Position numbers and translations under genes: made by a program. From the NCBI GenBank assembly GCA_041635755.1, contig JBFKUL010000067.1, positions 1 to 12,817 on the forward strand: a stretch of 12,817 nucleotides of DNA, read 5' to 3'. Shown piece by piece: positions 6,687 to 12,217 of the stretch. This DNA comes from JBFKUL01 sp041635755. GTDB taxonomy: Bacteria; Pseudomonadota; Gammaproteobacteria; Burkholderiales; SG8-39. Position 1 is the first letter of the stretch; the number at the start of each line of letters is the position of its first letter. The notes beneath the pieces were generated by a model. The model had not been told where the DNA came from, did no database searches, and worked only from the letters and a program-made list of their open reading frames with translations.

Positions 6687-7595
6687 ATGAATTTCTCGAT
6701 CATCCAGGACAGCCGGATCGGCGCGCGCGCAACCAATCAGGACCGCGTCGGGCATTGGCGAACGAGCGATGCGTTGCTGATGCTGGTTGCCGACGGGCTT
6801 GGCGGACACTTGTACGGGGAGATCGCCGCGCAGGTCGCGCTGGACACCTTTGCCATTGCGTTTCGCAGCGAAGCAAAGCCGCGACTTGACGATCCAGGCG
6901 GCTTTCTCCTCGATGGCATCGAGCGCGCTCACGCCGCAATCCGTCACCACGCCCACGGCGCCGGCCTTCCGGACGCGCCGCGCACCGTGATCGTTGCCTG
7001 CGCGGTGCAGGATGGGATCGCGTATTGGTCTCACGTGGGCGATTCGCGGCTGTATCTGCTGCGCAAGGGCCGCGTGGTCACGCGTACGCGCGACCACACG
7101 CGGGTACAGCAACTGGTGGACGCGGGGCGCATCCGCGAGGAGGCGCTCGGCTCGCACCCGGAACGCAACAAGCTGCTGCGTTGCCTTGGGGGGGAAACGC
7201 TCCCGCGAATCGAGCCCGTGGAAAGCGCCCGTCTGGCCAAGGACGACGTGCTGTTGCTGTGCTCGGACGGCTTCTGGGGGCCGCTCTCGCAGCGTCAGCT
7301 GGCGGCGCCGTTTGTGACCGAAGGCATCGAGCGAGCGATCCCGGAGCTGGTCGCGATGGCCGAGATGCGGGCGGGCCCCGAGTGCGATAATGTCTCCGTC
7401 GTGGCGATGGCCTGGGGCGAGAACGCGTCGGCCGACAGCATCGACCAAGACACCGTCCCCTTCCACGATCTTCCGACCGACCTGCAGGATCTCGGTGACG
7501 CCGACTCCGCTTACATGCGCCTGACCGACGATGACATCGAGCGCGCCATCGACGACATCAAGGCCTCGCTGAAGAAAAGCGCGCGGCGGCGATGA
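6687..7595 (+). CDS. PP2C-family Ser/Thr protein phosphatase
   Basis: This is a metal-dependent phosphatase, probably the reverse partner of the kinase encoded just upstream. The 302-residue protein has the PP2C metal-binding motifs: NQDR at 17-20, VADGLGG at 34-40 with Asp36, HVGDSRLY at 116-123, CSDGFWG at 192-198 with Asp194, and CDNVSVV at 233-239 with Asp234. The catalytic core ends near 245. A tail of about 57 residues follows, rich in Asp (especially about 250-290) and ending in basic KKSARRR; it is not part of the PP2C fold and has no function I recognise. The gene begins 13 nt after the kinase stop without a clear Shine-Dalgarno, and its stop overlaps the rph start by ATGA. Phosphatase activity is well supported; its targets are not known. 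Confidence 0.92.
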   Translation: MNFSIIQDSRIGARATNQDRVGHWRTSDALLMLVADGLGGHLYGEIAAQVALDTFAIAFRSEAKPRLDDPGGFLLDGIERAHAAIRHHAHGAGLPDAPRTVIVACAVQDGIAYWSHVGDSRLYLLRKGRVVTRTRDHTRVQQLVDAGRIREEALGSHPERNKLLRCLGGETLPRIEPVESARLAKDDVLLLCSDGFWGPLSQRQLAAPFVTEGIERAIPELVAMAEMRAGPECDNVSVVAMAWGENASADSIDQDTVPFHDLPTDLQDLGDADSAYMRLTDDDIERAIDDIKASLKKSARRR

Positions 7596-8308
7596 GACCG
7601 AGCGGCAGGCGCCCCGACGAGCTGCGTGCAGTGCGGTTCCGGCGTGGCTACACCCGGCACGCGGAAGGCGCGGTGCTGGTCGAGTTCGGCGACACCAAAG
7701 TGCTGTGCACCGCGAGCGTCGAGGAGCGCGTGCCGGGATTTCTCGCCGGCAAGGGGCGCGGCTGGCTCACGGCCGAGTACGGCATGTTGCCGCGTGCCAC
7801 CAACACCCGCACCGAGCGCGAGGCTGCGCGCGGCCGACAAAGCGGCCGCACGCAGGAAATCCAGCGATTAATCGGCAGGGCATTGCGCTCGGTGGTCGAT
7901 CTTTCGGTACTCGGCGAGCGCACGGTGAAGCTCGATTGCGACGTACTGCAGGCGGACGGTGGCACGCGCACCGCGGCAATCACCGGTGCGTATCTCGCGC
8001 TGCACGACGCGCTCGCCTGGATGCGCGAGCGCGGCCTGATCGTTTCGCTCCCCACGCGCGATTTCGTTGCAGCGGTCTCGGTCGGCATGTTCCGCGGCAC
8101 GCCGGTGCTCGACCTCGACTACGCCGAGGACTCCGCTTGCGATACGGACATGAACGTGGTGATGACCGGCAACGGGCGCTATATCGAGGTCCAGGGCACA
8201 GCCGAGGGCGAGCCCTTCGCCCGCGACGACATGAACGCGCTGCTCGCCTTGGCCGAGAAAGGCGTGCGTGCGCTTGTCGCCCTCCAGCGCGAGGCGCTCG
8301 GGCAATAG
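7592..8308 (+). CDS. rph: Ribonuclease PH (tRNA nucleotidyltransferase)
   Basis: RNase PH is a phosphate-dependent 3'-5' exoribonuclease that trims tRNA precursors and acts in 3'-end RNA turnover. The product is 238 residues, exactly the usual length, and very similar to the family throughout: MRPSGR at the start, HAEGAVLVEFGDTKVLCTAS at 23-42, LTAEYGMLPR at 59-68, the phosphate-binding region GRQSGRT at 81-87 with Arg86, LDCDVLQADGGTRTA at 114-128, and the Asp-rich catalytic stretch LDLDYAEDSACDTDMN at 173-188. Nothing is missing, in contrast to the truncated rph of E. coli K-12. The ATG overlaps the PP2C stop (7592-7595), implying translational coupling with the phosphatase. rdgB begins 7 nt after its stop. 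Confidence 0.97.
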   Translation: MRPSGRRPDELRAVRFRRGYTRHAEGAVLVEFGDTKVLCTASVEERVPGFLAGKGRGWLTAEYGMLPRATNTRTEREAARGRQSGRTQEIQRLIGRALRSVVDLSVLGERTVKLDCDVLQADGGTRTAAITGAYLALHDALAWMRERGLIVSLPTRDFVAAVSVGMFRGTPVLDLDYAEDSACDTDMNVVMTGNGRYIEVQGTAEGEPFARDDMNALLALAEKGVRALVALQREALGQ

Positions 8309-8315
8309 CGCCGCC

Positions 8316-8924
8316 ATGGGACTGCGGCGGCTGGTGCTCGCGAGTGGCAACCCGGGCAAACTGCGCGAGATCCGTGCGCTGCTCGAGCCGCTTTTGATCG
8401 ACGTCGTGGCGCAGTCCGAGCTCGGGGTCGGGGAGGCCGAGGAGCCGCACGAAACATTCCTCGAGAACGCGCTCGCCAAGGCGCGCCACGCGAGCCGCGT
8501 CACGGGCCTGCCGGCGTTGGCCGACGATTCGGGGCTGCTCGTGACGGCGCTAGGCGGGGCGCCGGGCGTACACTCGGCGGTCTACGCCGGTCACGAGGGC
8601 ACGCGCGAGCAGCGTGATGCGCGCAACAACATGAAACTGCTTACCGAGATGGCGCGGCTCGATGACCGGCGCGCGCATTATTGCTGCGTGATGGTGCTGA
8701 TGCGCCGCGCCGGTGATCCGCAGCCCATGGTGGCCGAAGGCCTCTGGCGCGGCGAGATTACCCGGTCGCCGCGTGGGGCGAGCGGCTTCGGCTACGATCC
8801 GCTGTTCGTGCCTTCGGGCGGCGCCGTCACCGCCGCCGAGTTCGGTGCGACCGAGAAGAACCGCGTCAGCCACAGGGCCCGCGCCATGGCGCGGCTGCTC
8901 GATCAACTGCGCGAGGAATGTTGA
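8316..8924 (+). CDS. rdgB: Non-canonical purine NTP pyrophosphatase (RdgB/HAM1)
   Basis: This enzyme hydrolyses dITP/ITP and XTP to the monophosphates and pyrophosphate, keeping deaminated purines out of DNA and RNA. The 202-residue protein has the family motifs: LASGNPGKLREI at 8-19, ETFLENALAKA at 46-56, LADDSGL at 68-74 with the catalytic Asp, GFGYDPLF at 157-164 and EKNRVSHRARA at 180-190. In the usual SARYxG motif, Arg is replaced by Val (HSAVYAG, 86-92). ATG 8316 gives the conserved N-terminus; an upstream ATG at 8268 lies inside rph and is rejected. The stop overlaps the hemW start by one base (TGATG). It acts on nucleotide pools, as Gmk does in the divergent operon. Confidence 0.95.
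   Translation: MGLRRLVLASGNPGKLREIRALLEPLLIDVVAQSELGVGEAEEPHETFLENALAKARHASRVTGLPALADDSGLLVTALGGAPGVHSAVYAGHEGTREQRDARNNMKLLTEMARLDDRRAHYCCVMVLMRRAGDPQPMVAEGLWRGEITRSPRGASGFGYDPLFVPSGGAVTAAEFGATEKNRVSHRARAMARLLDQLREEC
8913..8917 (+). promoter_or_regulatory. Ribosome binding site that decides the hemW start
   Basis: GAGGA at 8913-8917 lies 6 nt before the ATG at 8924, inside the last codons of rdgB. An alternative in-frame ATG at 8918 would directly abut this site with no spacer, so 8924 is preferred. Confidence 0.55.
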
Positions 8925-10147
8925 TGCCGCGCGGCGCCAGCGTCGTGGTCGATCGTCCCGGCGCGATCAGGCTCGAGTCCCTGCCGCCGCTCGCGCTCTA
9001 TGTCCACATTCCGTGGTGCGTGCGCAAGTGTCCCTACTGCGACTTCAACTCGCACGCGGTGCCGGGCAATTCGCTCGAGCGAAAGGGCGAGTTGCCGGAG
9101 GACGAGTACGTGCAGGCGCTCATGACCGACCTTGAGGGGCTGCTGCCCTCGGTATGGAGCCGGCGGGTGGTCAGCATCTTCATCGGCGGCGGTACTCCAA
9201 GCCTGTTCTCGCCGCGGGCGATCGCTCGGCTGCTCTCGGAAGTGCGCGCCCGCCTGCCGCTCGATCCGCTTGCCGAGATCACGCTCGAAGCGAATCCGGG
9301 CACCGTCGAGGCGGGGCGCTTCCGCGGTTTTCGCGACGCCGGGGTGAATCGGCTGTCGATCGGCGTGCAGAGTTTCGACGACCGGCGCCTTGCCGCGCTC
9401 GGGCGAATTCACTCGGCCGACGAGGCAAGGCGAGCGATCGGCCAGGCACTGGAAACCTTTGACAATGTGAACATCGATCTCATGTACGGCCTGCCCGGGC
9501 AGACGCTTGCCGAGGCGCAAGCCGAGATCGCCCAGGCGCTGCGCTTCGGTACCCAGCATGTATCGGCGTATCAGCTCACGATCGAGCCGAACACCGCGTT
9601 CTGGAGCAAGCCCCCTGCGCTCCCGGAGCACGATGCCTGCGCCGATATGCAGCTCGCCGCCGAGGCGCTGCTCGGTGCGGCGGGCTACGAGCATTACGAG
9701 ACCTCGGCCTTTGCGCAACCCGGGCGGCGCTGCCGGCACAACATGAACTACTGGGAGTTCGGCGATTACCTGGGCATCGGCGCCGGAGCGCATGGCAAGC
9801 TGAGCTTTGCCGACCGGGTGACGCGGCATGCACGCATCAAGCAGCCGCTAGATTACCTGCAGGCGGCGGCGCGCGGCGCGTCGATCGTCGAGCAGCGCGA
9901 CCTGAGCGCGCGAGAGCTGCCGTTCGAGTTCATGCTGAATGCGCTGCGCCTGACGCAGGGTTTCGCCCTCGAGCTCTACGCCGGGCGCACCGGCCTTGCG
10001 CTTACGCCGCTCGAGCCCGCGCTTGCGCGCGCAGAGGAAAAAGGCCTGCTCGAGCGCGATTACAGGCGCATCGGCCCAAGCGCGCGCGGGCGCCTGTTCC
10101 TCAACGAGCTGCTCGAGCTGTTCCTCCCGGAGCCTGCGAGCGCCTGA
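8924..10147 (+). CDS. hemW: Radical SAM heme chaperone HemW (HemN-like)
   Basis: The product is a radical-SAM protein of 407 residues. The 4Fe-4S ligands are C32, C36 and C39 in WCVRKCPYCDF, followed by GGGTPSLF at 88-95, LEANPGT, NRLSIGVQSF and NIDLMYGLPGQT. The cluster motif is CxxxCxxC followed by Asp-Phe, as in HemW; true coproporphyrinogen dehydrogenase (HemN) has a further Cys two residues on (CxxxCxxCxC). I therefore call it the heme-binding chaperone HemW, which delivers heme to respiratory enzymes, and not a heme-biosynthesis enzyme. The C-terminal third carries the HemN_C-type winged-helix region (about 320-395). It is last in the kinase operon, overlaps the rdgB stop by 1 nt and overlaps the convergent trmB end by 47 bp. 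There is no room for a terminator before trmB. Confidence 0.94.
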   Translation: MPRGASVVVDRPGAIRLESLPPLALYVHIPWCVRKCPYCDFNSHAVPGNSLERKGELPEDEYVQALMTDLEGLLPSVWSRRVVSIFIGGGTPSLFSPRAIARLLSEVRARLPLDPLAEITLEANPGTVEAGRFRGFRDAGVNRLSIGVQSFDDRRLAALGRIHSADEARRAIGQALETFDNVNIDLMYGLPGQTLAEAQAEIAQALRFGTQHVSAYQLTIEPNTAFWSKPPALPEHDACADMQLAAEALLGAAGYEHYETSAFAQPGRRCRHNMNYWEFGDYLGIGAGAHGKLSFADRVTRHARIKQPLDYLQAAARGASIVEQRDLSARELPFEFMLNALRLTQGFALELYAGRTGLALTPLEPALARAEEKGLLERDYRRIGPSARGRLFLNELLELFLPEPASA

Positions 10148-10802
10148 ACACGAGGTCGCGCACCGGATGACCGAGCGCCACACCGCGCCGCTCGAACTTC
10201 GTTTCAGGACGATGCGCCGGTCGGGCGGCGAACGCCGCGGTGGTGTTCTCCAGCAGCGGCTCGGCCGACAGCACCGTCAGCATCTGGTCCGCGTAGTCGG
10301 GCCAATCCGTGGCGGCGTGCAAGGTGGCCCCGGGGGCAAGCTTGCGCGCCGCGAGCGAGACGAAATCGGGCTGCACCAGGCGCCGCTTGTGATGGCGCTT
10401 CTTCGGCCAGGGATCCGGAAAGAAGAGATGGATGCCTGCCAGAGAGCCGTCCACGATCATGCGCTCGAGCACTTCCACGGCGTCGTGCCGCAGGACGCGC
10501 AGATTGGCCAGTCCCTGCTCCTCGATTCGCCGAAGCAGGCTGCCCACGCCGGGCGCGTGCACTTCGATCGCCAGGAAATCGGTCTCGGGATGCGCTTGCG
10601 CCACCTGCGCCGTGGTCTCGCCCATGCCCGAGCCGATCTCGAGCACCAGCGGCGCTTTGCGTCCGTACACGAGCCGCTGATCGAGGATGGCATCGGCGAA
10701 CGGCACGCCGTAGACAGGGTAAAGCTCGTCGATAGCCCGGCTCTGCGCCGGCGACATGCGGCCCTGGCGCAAGACATAACTGCGGATCGGACGCTGGCCC
10801 AT
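10101..10802 (-). CDS. trmB: tRNA (guanine-N7-)-methyltransferase
   Basis: TrmB uses SAM to form m7G46 in the variable loop of tRNAs. The 233-residue product has the SAM-binding motif LEIGSGMGE at 54-62 (usually EIGFGMG), LAIEVHAPGVGSLLRRI at 78-93, the signature FFPDPWPKKRHHKRR at 127-141, ATDWPDYADQM at 164-174 and TKFERRG at 201-207. The familiar ending GHGVWDLxF reads GHPVRDLVF. About 12 residues after VFRR are extra and are encoded within the overlap with the hemW 3' end. The frame is open upstream across thiG, but ATG 10802 gives a normal N-terminus (the SYVLRQGRMSPAQ region follows). It is the last gene of thiS-thiG-trmB, 26 nt after thiG, and lacks a clear Shine-Dalgarno. Confidence 0.93.
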   Translation of the reverse strand: MGQRPIRSYVLRQGRMSPAQSRAIDELYPVYGVPFADAILDQRLVYGRKAPLVLEIGSGMGETTAQVAQAHPETDFLAIEVHAPGVGSLLRRIEEQGLANLRVLRHDAVEVLERMIVDGSLAGIHLFFPDPWPKKRHHKRRLVQPDFVSLAARKLAPGATLHAATDWPDYADQMLTVLSAEPLLENTTAAFAARPAHRPETKFERRGVALGHPVRDLVFRRSQAPGGTARAAR

Positions 10803-10828
10803 GCGCGCCGCGTCGCCCGGCAAAAGGA

Positions 10829-11638
10829 CTAGGCAGCCTTGGACTGCGAAGGCTGGATCAGCCCGCCGGTGGGCGAGGAAGGGGCCGCAGTGTAGTGCTT
10901 CTTCGGCATGCGGCCGGCGAGGAAGGCCTCGCGCCCGGCCTCCACGGCCAGCTTCATCGCCTGCGCCATGCGCACGGGTTCGCGCGCCGCCGCAATCGCC
11001 GTGTTCATCAGCACGCCATCGCAGCCCAGCTCGAGCGCGATCGCCGCATCCGAGGCCGTACCCACCCCCGCGTCGACCAGCACCGGCACCGTGACCCTGT
11101 CGATCACGAGCTGCAGGTTCCAGGGATTGAGAATCCCCATCCCGGAGCCGATCAGCGAGGCGAGCGGCATCACCGCCACGCATCCTGCATCCTCGAGCAT
11201 CTTCGCCTGGATCGGGTCGTCCGAGCAGTACACCATGACCTTGAAGCCGTCCTTCACGAGCTCGTCGGCCGCCTTGAGCGTCTCGGGCATGTTCGGGTAG
11301 AGCGTGTGCGGATCGCCCAGCACTTCGAGCTTGACGAGCGTGTGCCCATCCAGCAGCTCGCGCGCGAGGCGCAGGGTCCGCACCGCGTCCTGCGCGCTAT
11401 AGCAGCCGGCGGTGTTCGGCAAATAGGTGAACTTCGAGGGCGGCAGCGCCTCAAGCAGGCTCGGCTCGTTCGGGTTCTGTCCAATATTGGTGCGCCGGAT
11501 CGCGACGGTCACGATCTGCGCTCCCGAGGCCTCGATCGCAGCACGCGTCTGCGCAAAATCCTTGTACTTGCCGGTGCCCACGAGCAGGCGCGAAGCGTAC
11601 TCGGTGCCGGCGATGACCAGCTTGTCGTCGGTGCGCAT
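10829..11638 (-). CDS. thiG: Thiazole synthase
   Basis: ThiG builds the thiazole phosphate ring of thiamine from 1-deoxy-D-xylulose 5-phosphate, a glycine-derived imine and the sulfur carried by ThiS thiocarboxylate. The 269-residue protein has the family features: LLVGTGKY at 18-25, the Schiff-base Lys103 in LVKLEVLGD, VYCSDDP at 136-142, PLASLIGSGMGI at 158-169 and the phosphate-binding VDAGVGTASDAA at 188-199. ATG 11638 is chosen because a strong GGAGGAG site precedes it at 11651-11645 and it lies 1 nt after the thiS stop; an upstream in-frame ATG at 11683 is rejected. The partners thiC, thiE, and thiO or thiH are not in the window, so the glycine-oxidising partner cannot be named. Confidence 0.96.
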   Translation of the reverse strand: MRTDDKLVIAGTEYASRLLVGTGKYKDFAQTRAAIEASGAQIVTVAIRRTNIGQNPNEPSLLEALPPSKFTYLPNTAGCYSAQDAVRTLRLARELLDGHTLVKLEVLGDPHTLYPNMPETLKAADELVKDGFKVMVYCSDDPIQAKMLEDAGCVAVMPLASLIGSGMGILNPWNLQLVIDRVTVPVLVDAGVGTASDAAIALELGCDGVLMNTAIAAAREPVRMAQAMKLAVEAGREAFLAGRMPKKHYTAAPSSPTGGLIQPSQSKAA

Positions 11639-11639
11639 C

Positions 11640-11843
11640 TCAGCCTCCTCCGACCGCGACCACGATCTCCAGCCGGTCGCCATCGGCGAGTAGGGTCGCG
11701 CCGTGCGCGCTTTTCGGCACGATTTCGCCGTTGCGCTCGACCGCGATCTTCTTGCCGCCGAGCGCGAGCCGCTCGACCAGCTCCGCTACGACGAGCGGTC
11801 GATCCAGGCGCTGCGCGGCGCCGTTGACGATGACTTGGATCAT
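11640..11843 (-). CDS. thiS: Thiamine biosynthesis sulfur carrier protein
   Basis: ThiS is a small ubiquitin-fold protein whose C-terminal glycine is adenylated by ThiF and converted to a thiocarboxylate, the sulfur donor for ThiG. The 67-residue product starts MIQVIVNG, has NGEIVPKS at 38-45 and DGDRLEIVVAVGGG at 54-67, and so carries the essential Gly-Gly terminus (with one more Gly before it). The frame runs on upstream to 12617 through the tRNA gene; that extension is rejected. The start has no Shine-Dalgarno. A TATCAT -10-like element ends 7 nt before the ATG, so the message may be leaderless. No thiamine-pyrophosphate riboswitch is visible, and the space to the divergent tRNA gene is only 66 nt. 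Confidence 0.93.
   Translation of the reverse strand: MIQVIVNGAAQRLDRPLVVAELVERLALGGKKIAVERNGEIVPKSAHGATLLADGDRLEIVVAVGGG
11645..11651 (-). promoter_or_regulatory. Strong ribosome binding site for thiG
   Basis: GGAGGAG on the minus strand lies 6 nt before the thiG ATG and is the best Shine-Dalgarno in the window. The same bases encode the last glycines of ThiS (GGA GGA GGC TGA), so the functional C-terminus of ThiS and the thiG initiation site are one piece of sequence. Confidence 0.75.
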
Positions 11844-11850
11844 GCGCTGA

Positions 11851-11856
11851 ATGATA
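11851..11856 (-). promoter_or_regulatory. Possible -10 element for thiS-thiG-trmB
   Basis: TATCAT on the minus strand ends 7 nt before the thiS ATG (11843). No good -35 is visible 16-18 bp upstream. It overlaps, on the opposite strand, the extended -10 proposed for tRNA-Gly. Confidence 0.25.
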
Positions 11857-11860
11857 CAAT
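11852..11860 (+). promoter_or_regulatory. Extended -10 promoter for tRNA-Gly
   Basis: TGATACAAT contains TACAAT (5 of 6 to consensus) preceded by TGn, the extended -10 motif, which can work without a strong -35. TTGACG at 11824-11829 is a good -35 hexamer but lies 25 bp away, too far for this -10. Initiation near 11867 would give a leader of about 43 nt before the mature tRNA. Confidence 0.45.
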
Positions 11861-11909
11861 GCCGCGCACTCCGCGAGACGCCGAAATCGCGCCCTCGCTG
11901 CGGAATTCC

Positions 11910-11983
11910 GCGGGTGTAGTTCAATGGTAGAACATCAGCTTCCCAAGCTGAATACGTGGGTTCGATTCCCATCACCCGCTCCA
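11910..11983 (+). tRNA. tRNA-Gly (anticodon CCC)
   Basis: A complete 74-nt cloverleaf is visible. The acceptor stem GCGGGTG (11910-11916) pairs with CACCCGC (11973-11979), with discriminator T and encoded CCA at 11981-11983. The D stem is GTTC/GAAC. The anticodon stem TCAGC/GCTGA encloses the loop TTCCCAA, with anticodon CCC at 11942-11944, which reads GGG. The T arm is GTGGG-TTCGATT-CCCAT. The variable region is only 4 nt (ATAC) and has no G at position 46, so this tRNA should not be a TrmB substrate even though trmB is nearby. Confidence 0.97.
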
Positions 11984-11984
11984 G

Positions 11985-12030
11985 TCGATCGCCGCTCCTA
12001 ACGCCCCTGCTGCGGCGCACGGTGGATCGA
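11985..12030 (+). other. Imperfect hairpin just after tRNA-Gly
   Basis: TCGATC (11985-11990) can pair with GATCGA (12025-12030), and the adjoining GCCGC (11991-11995) with GCGGC (12012-12016), leaving an unpaired 8-nt stretch on the 3' side. It begins 2 nt after the tRNA CCA. No T-run follows, so it is not a standard terminator; it may protect or help end the tRNA precursor. The rest of the interval up to 12217 shows no gene, clear terminator or strong promoter. Confidence 0.3.
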
Positions 12031-12217
12031 TGTAGCATCTGAGCGGGCGTGACTGACCTCGACTGGATGCCCCTGGTGCAGCGGTGCCTGGGACCGTGGC
12101 TGCCGATGCGGAAATCGCAAAAAAGCCGTGTGCTCGCTCCAAAGTGAAAACTCGCACGCCACGTTGCTTCTGTCACGGACTGCCCGAAGAGGCGGCTGTA
12201 GACTAGCCCTCCGCACC

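Noticed and set aside
8924..10147. HemN (oxygen-independent coproporphyrinogen dehydrogenase)
   Set aside because: The cluster motif is CxxxCxxC-Asp-Phe, without the extra Cys of HemN, and the protein is shorter than HemN; HemW fits better.
10101..11183. A 360-codon form of TrmB starting inside the thiG region
   Set aside because: The first ~127 codons lie opposite no gene of their own but in another frame of thiG, with no TrmB similarity; ATG 10802 gives the normal N-terminus.
11844..11909. Possible thiamine-pyrophosphate riboswitch before thiS
   Set aside because: The gap to the tRNA gene is only 66 nt and shows no THI-box sequence or the needed helices.
12128..12150. T-run (six T on the minus strand near 12120) as a terminator
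   Set aside because: No stable stem precedes it on the minus strand, and no minus-strand gene ends there.
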